Assembly (NCBI GenBank): GCA_028284865.1
Contig: JANQQV010000024.1
Coordinates: 62,001 to 126,000, forward strand
Direction of reading: 5' to 3'
Origin: Rhodothermales bacterium
GTDB taxonomy: Bacteria; Bacteroidota; Rhodothermia; Rhodothermales; UBA10348
Length of the DNA: 64,000 nucleotides
Every line of letters starts with the position of its first letter. Positions within the stretch are counted from its first letter, which is position 1. A program made the translations under genes and the position numbers. Below the pieces are notes generated by a model. It saw only the letters and a list, made by a program, of their open reading frames with translations. It did no database searches and was not told the origin of the DNA. This document shows, one piece after another, positions 53,511 through 62,559 of the stretch.

Positions 53511-54797
53511 TTAGTCGGCAGGTGTCGACGGTGCCGGTGCCTCTCCGGGCGGAGTCGATTGTGCGGATTGAGAGGACTGGGCAGCACGTGAGAGCATGCT
53601 TGCGATGTCCACTCCCGTGGAGGCCTTGAGGCTCTCGAGCAAGGCGGGCGTCGCGCCCGCAATCTGGCTCATCACGGCAGGAACGCCGTTGCCCGAACCA
53701 CCCTGGCCGCTATCCACCACGGTGAGCTTGTCGATCTTCAGGTTGTCCACCGTCTTGATGACTTCGCGCATGATATCCGGCAGCATCTGGATCAGGAAGA
53801 GGCGCTCGGCATCGGATCCGGCATTCTTCCACAGTTCCAGCTTCTGGGTCAAGACGTCGACTTCGGCCTGACCATCTTCAAGGATCCGTGCCGCATCACC
53901 TTTGGCCAGCTCTTCCTTGGCTAGTCGCTCGGCTTCAGCAGCTACGATGACCTCAGCGCGCTGGCGCTTCTCGGCCAGTGTGATTTCCTGCTCGGCCAGC
54001 TCCTGCTCTGCTTTCGCTTCCGCAACGCGAGCAGCCACATTGACCTTGGCTTCCTCGGCCTCGGCGTCCGCAGCCAGTTGCGCTCGCAGGATCCGGACTT
54101 CATTCTCAGCCCGGGTGATTTCGATATCCGCTTTGGCTTCGGCAAGCTTCGCCTGCTCGCGCTTTTCGGCTTCGACCACCTCGGCCGCAGCAATGATATT
54201 GGCCGTGCTTTGACGGCCGATGGCGTCCAGATAGCCCCGGTCGTCTTCGACGCTCTGGATCTTCAGCGTATCAAGCTGGAGGCCGAGCGCAGACAAATCC
54301 TGGTCGGCTTCGTCGAGCAATTCGCGGGCAAACTTGAGTCGGTCTTCGTTCACTTCTTCCGGTGTCAGGGAAGCGACGACACCGCGAAGGTTGCCTTCCA
54401 GCGTTTCCTTGGCAATCATCTGGATCTCCTCCAGGGATTTACCCAGCAAGCGCTCTACGGCGTTGTTCAGTTCGGCCTCATTGGAGGAAACCTTGACGTT
54501 GGCGATGGCGCGAACGACCAGCGGAATACCTCCTTTCGAGTATGCGTTCGCGACCGTCAGGTCGAGTGGAATCGTATTCAGCTGTATACGATCAACACGT
54601 TCAACAATCGGGATCCGGAAGCCGCGACCTCCCTGGATCACACGGTATCCGACAGACGAGCCGTCGGACAGTTTGCGTTTGCGGCCTGAGAAAATCAGGA
54701 CCTCGTTCGGTTGACAGATCTTGAGGTTGGCGCGCACGATTCCAAGCACGGCCAGCGTGCCAAGGATCAGGATGGCGGGGATAATAAACAGTTCCAT
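53511..54797 (-). CDS. Flotillin-like SPFH protein
   Basis: 428 residues: one N-terminal membrane helix (FIIPAILILGTLAVLGIV), SPFH/band-7 domain (EVLIFSGRKRKLSDGSSVGY...IPIVERVDRIQLNTIPLDL), a long Ala/Glu/Lys coiled coil (~200-330) and a Ser/Pro/Gly tail. Bacterial flotillins scaffold membrane microdomains. The gene 118 nt upstream, an NfeD-like protein, is the usual partner, so they probably form a pair. Confidence 0.93.
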   Translation of the reverse strand: MELFIIPAILILGTLAVLGIVRANLKICQPNEVLIFSGRKRKLSDGSSVGYRVIQGGRGFRIPIVERVDRIQLNTIPLDLTVANAYSKGGIPLVVRAIANVKVSSNEAELNNAVERLLGKSLEEIQMIAKETLEGNLRGVVASLTPEEVNEDRLKFARELLDEADQDLSALGLQLDTLKIQSVEDDRGYLDAIGRQSTANIIAAAEVVEAEKREQAKLAEAKADIEITRAENEVRILRAQLAADAEAEEAKVNVAARVAEAKAEQELAEQEITLAEKRQRAEVIVAAEAERLAKEELAKGDAARILEDGQAEVDVLTQKLELWKNAGSDAERLFLIQMLPDIMREVIKTVDNLKIDKLTVVDSGQGGSGNGVPAVMSQIAGATPALLESLKASTGVDIASMLSRAAQSSQSAQSTPPGEAPAPSTPAD

Positions 54798-54915
54798 AAG
54801 CTCCTCCGAGAGTTTGATGGCCAGCTGGAATCAGGCGATGCAGCTGGGTCTCTGCGAGTAATCTGATATTGATGTCAGCGTGGAAGTGGGATGGTGGATA
54901 TGTGAAAGCTGGTGA

Positions 54916-55518
54916 TCAATTCGGTTTGACAACCTCGGCAACGCGACCGTCCACCCGGAGCACAACGACTTCGTCGCCGCGGTCCACCGGGTCGGCTTCG
55001 TCCGGTTCGAACAAGCGCGCGGTCAATTGGACTTTCTTGCCGCCTGCCTCAAGCAGGATCCGGCCGTTCTGCTGGCCTTCCATGGGCAGGAGGACTTCCG
55101 CCGTCTTGCCCTTCAGGCTGGCAGTAGTCACTTGACTGCTGACCTGCTGATAAGCAAAACGCTTGATGAACCAGTTGCCGCCGAGTCCGATTACGGCTCC
55201 TGTTGATGCGGACAGGATGCCAAGCATGGGCTCTGCTGTGCCGAAAGCTCCGAGGACCACACCTGTCAGCCCGAAGAAGGCTGCGAACAGGAAAAGTGCT
55301 CGGATGCTGAACAGATCCACGAATCCCGGTCCTGCTTCCATGCCCAGGTCATGATCGGCATCGAAGTCCAGGTCATGATCGGTATCGAAATCGAGGTCCG
55401 AATCGGCATCGAAGTCGAGATCGGCGTCAGCGTCTGCTTCGTGATCTCCTCCACCGAAAATGGAGAGCATTACGAAGAACCCGCCGACAATGAGGCTGAT
55501 GAGGTATACGGATTCCAT
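54916..55518 (-). CDS. NfeD-like membrane protein with Asp-repeat loop
   Basis: 200 residues. Helix 1 (VYLISLIVGGFFVMLSIF) is followed at ~28-58 by an acidic tandem repeat with unit D-x-D-L-D-F-D-x, then helices 2 and 3 (IRALFLFAAFFGLTGVVLG; ILSASTGAVIGLGG) and a C-terminal OB fold (KGKTAEVLLPMEGQQNGRI...DEVVVLRVDGRVAEVV) of the NfeD type. NfeD proteins accompany SPFH proteins. The Asp repeat is unusual and may bind calcium or other cations. Its 24-bp units vary in number easily by slippage. Confidence 0.85.
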   Translation of the reverse strand: MESVYLISLIVGGFFVMLSIFGGGDHEADADADLDFDADSDLDFDTDHDLDFDADHDLGMEAGPGFVDLFSIRALFLFAAFFGLTGVVLGAFGTAEPMLGILSASTGAVIGLGGNWFIKRFAYQQVSSQVTTASLKGKTAEVLLPMEGQQNGRILLEAGGKKVQLTARLFEPDEADPVDRGDEVVVLRVDGRVAEVVKPN

Positions 55519-55767
55519 GGCGTCTTTCCGGTTGTTGGCAGGTTTACGGGGCGGGGTTGGTTCTGTTACGTATCAGACGAGTGAAGATTAATTCATTTAA
55601 CCATGATGAAGTTCAGGCCTAATAATATTAGGATTTTTGAGCGATGAATGAACATGTCGTGGCATTGGTCGCTCTGGGGGTACTCCCGGCCCGCTCGCGG
55701 GGCCATCATTTTACCTGTCCTGAAGGCCATACGGCATCGTACCATCGTCGAAACCATCTGGATTAAT

Positions 55768-56619
55768 ATGCGAAATCCCTCCCGTCAAATCGCGGCCCTC
55801 ATCATCTTCTCACTCTTCGTCTCCGCTTGCGATGCGCAGGATGATTCTTCTGGCGAAGATGTTCAGACGATCATCCTGCATGACGGCGGGAATCGGGTCT
55901 ACGACCTGCACGTGCCCGAGTCCGTGGGCACTGATCCCGTCCCGCTCCTGATCGCTTTGCATGGCGCCGGCGATTCCGGACCCGGAATGAAAAGTGCAGC
56001 GGGCCTGGACAAGGAATCGGATCGTCGCGGATTCATGGTCGCCTACCCTTCTGCCACCGGCGTGAACTGGGCAGAAGGCTGCGATTGTGTCCGTCCCGAT
56101 ATCGAGGGCGTGGATGATGTGGGATTCGTCGACGCCATGATTGAGGACATCGCGTCCAAGCGACCCCTTGACCGCGAGCGCATTTACGTACTCGGGTATT
56201 CTCAAGGCGGTTTGTTTTCCCAGCATCTGGCCTGTGAGCGATCGGATCGCCTGGCAGGGGTAGCTACGATTGCAGGACTGATGTCCATTCCCGTGGCTGA
56301 GAGCTGCTCGCCTGGTGGCAGTCCGGATATCTTTTTCATCCACGGCGAGGAGGATGCGGTTCTTCCGTTCGAGGGTGTTCCTTCCGGGCTGTATGCCACA
56401 CTGGGTGTCCATGAGGCGTTTCTCTGGTGGCGCGAGGCCTATGGCTGTCCGTTCGGGACCGAGCGTTTCGAGGAAGAAAAAGACGGCGTGACCCTTGATG
56501 TCCGTCTCACACCTGCCTGTCGCGAGGGTGCTCGGGTGCGCATGGATGCGATGAAGGGAATTGGACACGCATGGCCACCCTTCGGCCCGGCGGAAATCGC
56601 AGACTTTTTCGGCCTTTAG
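55768..56619 (+). CDS. PHB-depolymerase/feruloyl-esterase-like lipoprotein (LpqC family)
   Basis: 283 residues from the ATG at 55768, with lipobox FVSAC. The alpha/beta-hydrolase core shows PLLIALHGAGDSG, a CDCVRPD segment, nucleophile Ser in VLGYSQGGLF, Asp in IHGEEDAVLPF and His in GIGHAWPP. Family members hydrolyse polyesters or feruloyl sugar esters; the substrate here is unknown. Extra Cys (CDC, CERS, CSPG, CPFG, ACRE) may form disulfides. Convergent with the DUF819 gene. Confidence 0.88.
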   Translation: MRNPSRQIAALIIFSLFVSACDAQDDSSGEDVQTIILHDGGNRVYDLHVPESVGTDPVPLLIALHGAGDSGPGMKSAAGLDKESDRRGFMVAYPSATGVNWAEGCDCVRPDIEGVDDVGFVDAMIEDIASKRPLDRERIYVLGYSQGGLFSQHLACERSDRLAGVATIAGLMSIPVAESCSPGGSPDIFFIHGEEDAVLPFEGVPSGLYATLGVHEAFLWWREAYGCPFGTERFEEEKDGVTLDVRLTPACREGARVRMDAMKGIGHAWPPFGPAEIADFFGL

Positions 56620-56669
56620 CCAAACAGTTCCAGAACTGGGCGTCCGCCTCGTTCTGACGCCATCCCGAA

Positions 56670-57836
56670 CTATCCCAGCAGCGGGAGCCAGCTCTCTGCG
56701 ACCCAGAATCCGAGGAAGGACCCGACGGCATATCCCAAGGACCCGATGAGGATTGAAGGGAGAACCAGGTCTTCACGTCCAAGGCTGCGAGCGAGCGCCA
56801 GCGCCGAGGTGCCTCCGCCCACGTTGGCCTGAGAGGCAATGGAGGCAATCACCGGATTGATTTTGAACGTCCAGGCCAGGCCGTACACCAGAATGCCGTG
56901 CACGCCCACCGTGATCAGAGTGAACAGCAACAGGGTGATTCCCAGACTTCCCAGTCCGCTCATCGCGCCGACGTCGCAGTAGGCTCCGATCACACACAGG
57001 AAAAGGTAGACCGCGAACATGCCCATCACTTTCAATCCCGGGAGCCGGGAGATGCCCGGGACCTGAGCCAGTACGAGAGCGATACCCGTGAGGAACAGGG
57101 CGGATGGAATGGAGGGAAACACGACAGCGATGCGCTCGGAAAGCCAGACGGCACCCAGTCCCAAAGCCAGCACGACCCCCAGATCCAGCGGATGGATGGT
57201 CTCGGTGTCCTCCTCGACTCCGGTCGACACTTCACCGATCAGCTCGGTGAACTCCTGACCGGGTCGCTTGGGCCACCAATGATGGACCGCGCGCGGGATG
57301 GCGATCGATACGACCATCCACAGGGTCGTGGTGATGTTATCGACAACGATGGATCCGCCGTAGAGCACCCCTTCTTCCATGACTCCATAATGGAGGCCGA
57401 GGGTATTGAAGTTCACGCTTCCTCCGGTGTAGGTCCCTACAAACATGCCTCCGATCGCATTGTATAGCGGACCGATCGTTTCGGGCCCGTTGACGGCCCA
57501 CATGGCGACAAACACGCCCGCCGCAGTCGCCAGGCTACCAAACAAGAACATGAGAATGATCGATCGGCCCGCCTTCAGGATGTCCTTCAGGTTGATCGGG
57601 AGGAGTAGCCAGAAGATGGCCAGCGGCGCGACGGTGTCGAAAATGAATGTGTAGGCAGGGATCGGGCCCGCGTCGGAAGAGCCGGTCGGGATGATTCCCA
57701 GATTGGCGATAAGCGCCGTCACCAGGATGACCAGCAAAGCGGTGCCAAAATGCTTCAGGAACGAGCGACGAACCAGCAGTTCGGTCAGGAAAATGACGGC
57801 GCTCAGTATGCCGATGATATAGGCGGCCTCGGTCAT
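56670..57836 (-). CDS. DUF819 family membrane protein
   Basis: 388 residues with about ten membrane helices, a typical DUF819 length. Recognisable parts: PLAIFWLLLPINLKDILKAG, MFVGTYTGGSVNFNTLG (a conserved Gly/Asn-rich loop), and the late SQANVGGGTSALALARSLGREDLVLPSILIGSLGYAVG. The family is an uncharacterised membrane transporter-like group; substrate unknown. No operon partner. Confidence 0.85.
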   Translation of the reverse strand: MTEAAYIIGILSAVIFLTELLVRRSFLKHFGTALLVILVTALIANLGIIPTGSSDAGPIPAYTFIFDTVAPLAIFWLLLPINLKDILKAGRSIILMFLFGSLATAAGVFVAMWAVNGPETIGPLYNAIGGMFVGTYTGGSVNFNTLGLHYGVMEEGVLYGGSIVVDNITTTLWMVVSIAIPRAVHHWWPKRPGQEFTELIGEVSTGVEEDTETIHPLDLGVVLALGLGAVWLSERIAVVFPSIPSALFLTGIALVLAQVPGISRLPGLKVMGMFAVYLFLCVIGAYCDVGAMSGLGSLGITLLLFTLITVGVHGILVYGLAWTFKINPVIASIASQANVGGGTSALALARSLGREDLVLPSILIGSLGYAVGSFLGFWVAESWLPLLG

Positions 57837-57953
57837 CTGGGTCAGTGTTCGTTCCGGGAGGGATGCGGGACCAATATGTGCTCCGGTCGTTGAACCGGGC
57901 GTTTCTCACGGTCACGCAAGGCCTTCCTGCTCAACAGGACTGGAGGACTACGC

Positions 57954-59186
57954 GTGAGCTGCAAGAGTATCGACAATCCCAATCGCCTGTCCAAACCGGT
58001 CATGCTGCTGCCAGAAGAGCGATCCCGCTATGCCCGCCATCTCCTGCTTCCGCAGGTGGGCGAGGAGGGACAGCTTCGATTGAAGGAAGCCTCCGTGCTG
58101 GTCATTGGTGCGGGAGGTTTGGGCGCTCCGTTGTTGCAGTACCTGGTCGCAGCCGGAGTCGGACGCATCGGCATCATCGATGATGATGTCGTCAGCCTGA
58201 GCAATCTGCATCGACAGATCCTCTACGGCACCGACGATGTGGGTCGACCAAAAGTGGAAGTGGCCGCAGAGAAGCTCGGCCGACTGAATCCGCATGTCGA
58301 ACTCGAACCCCTGAACGAGCGCATTACCCCGGATAACGCGCTTGAGCTGATCTCCCGCTATGATCTTGTTGCCGACGGCACGGACAATTTCGCCACTCGT
58401 TACCTCGTCAACGACGCCTGTGTGTTGACCGGCCGAGTGAACGTGTACGCTTCGATCTACCGATTCGACGGTCAGGTGTCAGTCTTTGGAGCGCCAAACG
58501 GACCGTGCTACCGGTGCCTTTTCCCCGAACCGCCCCGGCCGGGATCGGTGCCGTCATGCGCCGAAGGCGGAGTGCTCGGGGTGCTGCCAGGCATGCTGGG
58601 CACGCTTCAGGCCACCGAAGTGATCAAGTGGATCACGGGAGTCGGGGAACCCCTCGTTGGCAAATTGCTACTGGTCGATGCCCTGACGATGGAAATGCGC
58701 ACTTTGCACGTGGAGCGTGATCCAGGGTGCCCTGTGTGCGGGGACTCACCGACCATATCCGAGCTGCAGGACTATGAGTCCTTCTGCGGAATATCTGCCC
58801 CTGTCGATGCGTCTATCCAATCCAACCCTACCGAATCATCCACGCCCATGTTTTTCGGACCCCGTGTTCCAGAAATCTCGGCCACCCAGCTTCGTGACCT
58901 AAGAGCGTCCGATCAGGATTTCCTGCTCCTGGACGTAAGGCAGCCCGAAGAATTGACGATCGCAGATCTGGGAGGGACATTGGTCCCGATGGAAGAGCTC
59001 TCCCTGCGGCTGGAAGAAGTCGCTCCGGATCAGGAGGGCCATGTTGTGGTGATGTGTCGCTCCGGGTCCCGTTCCGCCCATGTGGTCGCCTGGATGCAGC
59101 AGCTGGGATACACGAACGTGTACAACCTGGCAGGTGGGATTATTGGTTGGTCCCGCGATGTGGACCCCACCATGCCCGTGTATTAA
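57954..59186 (+). CDS. moeB: MoeB/ThiF-type adenylyltransferase with rhodanese domain
   Basis: 410 residues. The E1-like domain has the ATP site VIGAGGLGAPLLQYL, IDDDVVSLSNLHRQ, two zinc pairs (CYRCLFP and CPVCGDS) and ADGTDNFATRYLVND. The C-terminal rhodanese (~300-410) has its nucleophile Cys in VVMCRSGSRSAH. It activates a sulfur-carrier protein (MoaD or ThiS) and can pass sulfur from the rhodanese part. The GTG start at 57954 follows tggagga by 6 nt. Which carrier it serves is not shown by the neighbours. Confidence 0.93.
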   Translation: MSCKSIDNPNRLSKPVMLLPEERSRYARHLLLPQVGEEGQLRLKEASVLVIGAGGLGAPLLQYLVAAGVGRIGIIDDDVVSLSNLHRQILYGTDDVGRPKVEVAAEKLGRLNPHVELEPLNERITPDNALELISRYDLVADGTDNFATRYLVNDACVLTGRVNVYASIYRFDGQVSVFGAPNGPCYRCLFPEPPRPGSVPSCAEGGVLGVLPGMLGTLQATEVIKWITGVGEPLVGKLLLVDALTMEMRTLHVERDPGCPVCGDSPTISELQDYESFCGISAPVDASIQSNPTESSTPMFFGPRVPEISATQLRDLRASDQDFLLLDVRQPEELTIADLGGTLVPMEELSLRLEEVAPDQEGHVVVMCRSGSRSAHVVAWMQQLGYTNVYNLAGGIIGWSRDVDPTMPVY

Positions 59187-59262
59187 GCCTTGTTCCGTCG
59201 GTCGCGCGCTCCGAGGAACGTGCGGCACGCGATGCTTCACCTTCCAAACGCTCACCCGCTTC

Positions 59263-61527
59263 ATGTCGACGACGATTCATCGATTCCACCGGTTCGCCTG
59301 TACGCAACTTTTTGCCGCCGCAGCCATGCTTCTGCTGGCCGGTCCCATAAAGATTGCCAGCGCACAAGAGGCCGCATCCCTGACGCGAATCGCAGGAGAA
59401 GTCGTCCTGGACGGTTATGCCGACGAAGCGGTCTGGCAATCGGTCACGCCACTCGATCTGACCATGTACGAACCCGTGTCCGGAGGCGAGATGACCGAGC
59501 GAACGGAAATTCGTGTCGCGTACGACGACGACTATATCTATGTGGCCGGGCACATGTTCGATTCGTCACCGTCGGAAATTCGGGGCAATACGCTTTACCG
59601 CGACCGGTATTCAGGGGACGACACCTTTGCGATCGTTCTGGACACGTTCAACGACAATGAAAACGCCCTTTGGTTTTTCACGACACCAACCGGGGTCCGC
59701 TTTGACCACGCCGTTTCCTCTGATGCCCAGGGTAGCGGAGGCGGTGGTTTCGGGGGTGGAGCCGTCAACAGCTCCTGGAACACATTCTGGGACGTCGCGA
59801 CGCAAGTCGATGAGAGGGGCTGGTTTGCCGAGATGCGGATTCCATTCTCCAGCCTGGCATTTCAAGAGACGGGAGGAGACGTTGAAATGGGCATGATCGC
59901 CTATCGCTACATCTCCCGAAAAGGGGAGCGGCACATCCATCCGGCCATCCCCCCGAACTGGGGGCTGGGCTTTGCCAAGCCGTCGCAAGCGGTGAAGGTC
60001 AGGATGGAAGGAGTGCAGTCGCAGAAGCCGTTTTACATCACGCCCTTCGTGACTGGGGGGTCAACGGGATTGCATGCATTGAATGATGCGGGGTCGGCAT
60101 ACGAATTCGACAGTGACTTTACCCGCGAAATCGGTGTTGATGTCAAGTACGCACTGACCAGCAATCTGACATTCGACGCCACCATCAATACCGATTTTGC
60201 CCAGGTTGAAGCGGACGACCAGCAGGTCAATCTATCCCGCTTCTCCCTGTTCTTCCCGGAAAAGCGGCAGTTCTTTCAGGAGCGTTCGGCACTATTCGAC
60301 TTCTCAACGGGTCGACGGGATCGCCTCTTTCACAGTCGCCAGATCGGGATCAACGACGGACAGACGGTCCGCATTCTGGGTGGCGGCCGCTTGGTGGGCC
60401 GCGTCGGCGAATGGGATGTCGGAGCCATCAGCATGCAGACCGCGTCTGCCGGCACGTTGCCTGCCGAGAATTTCGGCGTGCTCCGATTGCGACGACGCGT
60501 TGTCAACGATCAATCCTATGCCGGAGTCATGGGAACGACCCGATTGGGAGATGACGGATCCTGGAATATGGCGTACGGCGCTGATGCCATCATCCGGCTC
60601 AGTGATTTTGATATTCTGGAGATGAAATGGGCCCAAACCTTTGACGACGATCTGATCGACCTGAACGGTACGTCGCTGACGGGCTCGGCATTCGGGTCCT
60701 TTCAGCTTCAGCGCCAGACCGATATCGGATGGTCCTATCGGGCAGGAGCAGCCTACTCCGGTGAGGACTTCGCTCCGGGAGTCGGTTTTGTCCAGCGTAC
60801 CAATTACGCCCGCTATTCATGGGATGTACAGCACGGCTGGCTTTCCCCAGATGAGGCCAAGCTCCGGACCCACGATGGGTCTACCTACGGGTCGGTCTAC
60901 ATTCGCAATGAGGATGGCACGCTCGAGTCATTGCGCGCAGGGGGGAGTTGGGACTTTGATTTCAAGAACAGCGCCAGTGCCCGAGTGAGCACCAATTATC
61001 TGGTTGAGGATCTGCGGAGAGACCTTTCGTTTCCAGGTAACACGACCGTACCCCAGGGGCGGTACGATTTTGTCGAAGTTGAAGCCAGCTACGACATGCC
61101 CGGTGGAAGCCTGTTCAGAGGAGGAGTCGAGGGACAGGTCGGTACGTTTTATGATGGAACGCGATACTCGATTGGATTCAATCCGACCTGGAATGTGAAT
61201 CGGTTCATTGAGTTGGCTGGTGACTATGAGTTCACCCATCTCGAATTCCCGGATCGAGATCAGCAGGCTTCCATACATCTCCTGGGTGTTCGCTCGCAGA
61301 TTGGATTGAACACCAAGCTCTCGTTGAATGCTTTCGTTCAGTACAACACGGCGGCCAACATAGTGGCGTCAAACATTCGCTTCCGCTACAACGTGGCCGA
61401 GGGGAATGACCTGTGGATCGTGTATACCGAGAACCTGAATACGGACCGTTTCCGGGAAACGCCTGTGCTGCCGGTTTCGAGCAATCGCACGGTCCTGCTC
61501 AAGTACACCTACACGTTCATCCAGTAG
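59263..61527 (+). CDS. DUF5916 outer-membrane protein with CBM9-like domain
   Basis: 754 residues from the ATG at 59263 (signal peptide with FAAAAMLLLAG...ASAQ). The N-terminal ~200 residues are a CBM9-type beta sandwich (ITRIAGEVVLDGYADEAVW-like start, YDDDYIYVAGHMFDSSP, WFAEMRIPFSSL). The rest is the DUF5916 beta barrel (LSRFSLFFPEKRQFFQE, VFVQRTNYARYSWD), ending in an aromatic strand KYTYTFIQ as outer-membrane proteins do. Function unknown; sugar binding is an inference from the first domain. Confidence 0.88.
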   Translation: MSTTIHRFHRFACTQLFAAAAMLLLAGPIKIASAQEAASLTRIAGEVVLDGYADEAVWQSVTPLDLTMYEPVSGGEMTERTEIRVAYDDDYIYVAGHMFDSSPSEIRGNTLYRDRYSGDDTFAIVLDTFNDNENALWFFTTPTGVRFDHAVSSDAQGSGGGGFGGGAVNSSWNTFWDVATQVDERGWFAEMRIPFSSLAFQETGGDVEMGMIAYRYISRKGERHIHPAIPPNWGLGFAKPSQAVKVRMEGVQSQKPFYITPFVTGGSTGLHALNDAGSAYEFDSDFTREIGVDVKYALTSNLTFDATINTDFAQVEADDQQVNLSRFSLFFPEKRQFFQERSALFDFSTGRRDRLFHSRQIGINDGQTVRILGGGRLVGRVGEWDVGAISMQTASAGTLPAENFGVLRLRRRVVNDQSYAGVMGTTRLGDDGSWNMAYGADAIIRLSDFDILEMKWAQTFDDDLIDLNGTSLTGSAFGSFQLQRQTDIGWSYRAGAAYSGEDFAPGVGFVQRTNYARYSWDVQHGWLSPDEAKLRTHDGSTYGSVYIRNEDGTLESLRAGGSWDFDFKNSASARVSTNYLVEDLRRDLSFPGNTTVPQGRYDFVEVEASYDMPGGSLFRGGVEGQVGTFYDGTRYSIGFNPTWNVNRFIELAGDYEFTHLEFPDRDQQASIHLLGVRSQIGLNTKLSLNAFVQYNTAANIVASNIRFRYNVAEGNDLWIVYTENLNTDRFRETPVLPVSSNRTVLLKYTYTFIQ

Positions 61528-61561
61528 ACGCCGGTGCGTCGAACGCTCCCTTTCAGCGTGG

Positions 61562-62155
61562 TCATCCGCTCTTTTTCCGGGTGACTTCGGGCATGTCTAT
61601 GGGCAGAATGGCTCCCTCGGTGATGACGTCCTGAAGCGAGGCCTGTCCCAAGTCCGCGCCGCTCAAGTCGGCTCCAGTCAGCACCGTCTCCCTAAGTCTC
61701 GCAGCGACAAGCGATGCATTCCGCAAGCGGGTGTTGAAGAGAATGGCTTCCGACAGACGGCATCCATCAAGATTGGCCTCGGAGAAGTCGGCAGATGTGA
61801 GGGTTGCGAAGCTGAGATCGACGCCTTCGAGGTGTGCCCCTATTCCGCTCGCTTGACTCAGATCGGCACCTGTCAGGTTTCCGCCGCTCAGGTCCGCCCC
61901 ATCCAGATTGGCTTGCTCAAGCTCAGCGACCGTCAGAAACGCGCCCTTCAGATTGGCTTGCGAGAGATTGTAGCCTTGCAACCAACGTCCGGTCAGGTCC
62001 GCACGGGAAAGATCTGGCGCGATGCCCGGGTGGGCATCGCGCCAAGCGTTCCAGCGCTCGGCGCCTTCTTCCAGTTTGAGGAGATGTTCGGGATTGGCCA
62101 CGGCAGGAGGGGAGTGTGACGTGATCACAATACCGCGACGCCGTGACTTTTGCAT
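61562..62155 (-). CDS. Pentapeptide-repeat protein
   Basis: 197 residues from the ATG at 62155. After a helical start (LLKLEEGAERWNAWRDAHPG) come about 20 repeats of the A(D/N)LXX type (ADLTG, ANLKG, ANLDGADLSG, ADLSQ, ADFSEANLDG, ADLSGADLGQ), which fold as a square beta helix. Some family members mimic DNA to shield gyrase, others have no known role. Convergent with the DUF5916 gene. Confidence 0.88.
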   Translation of the reverse strand: MQKSRRRGIVITSHSPPAVANPEHLLKLEEGAERWNAWRDAHPGIAPDLSRADLTGRWLQGYNLSQANLKGAFLTVAELEQANLDGADLSGGNLTGADLSQASGIGAHLEGVDLSFATLTSADFSEANLDGCRLSEAILFNTRLRNASLVAARLRETVLTGADLSGADLGQASLQDVITEGAILPIDMPEVTRKKSG

Positions 62156-62559
62156 GACCAGACTCGATTTGCTTCCAGGCCGAATCTCGACGGTGACACG
62201 AGAATGCCCTCGCGTCGATGCAACAGGATGATCGCGATGATGTAAACTTGAGGAGTTCGCCCTCTTCTGGAATCGCACCAGTCTCCCGCCGTGGTAACGC
62301 TGACCATCATATTTATGACCCTTCTCGCCTGGCGACTTGGTGCATTCGACGAATGGGCCACCCATCGACAGCTGAAGGGATTTGATCAGGACGTCTGGGT
62401 CGAGGCTGACGAAGCCGACTGGGATGATCGCCAGCGCGTATTTCGTTCACGCCATCCCGGATTGGGGCACAATCGGCCACACATGTCGTTGGGTCGCAGG
62501 AAGTAACACCACCAGCCGATTCTGGGATCGGTGGTCACTTTCATGCGCGCAAACCCTCG
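62156..62559. other. Intergenic stretch with a possible small membrane protein
   Basis: A frame at 62291-62506 (+, GTG start) codes for 71 residues with a membrane helix near its start (TLTIIFMTLLAWRLGAF) and a charged, Trp-containing tail (EADEADWDDR). No good ribosome site was seen, so I leave it as possible only. The rest shows nothing supported. Confidence 0.35.

Noticed and set aside
53902-54213. Ala/Ser-rich plus-strand frame inside flotillin
   Set aside because: It is the antisense shadow of the Ala/Glu-rich coiled coil.
62291-62506. Small membrane protein as a firm gene
   Set aside because: It has a plausible helix but a GTG start without a ribosome site and no recognised family; kept only as a possibility.
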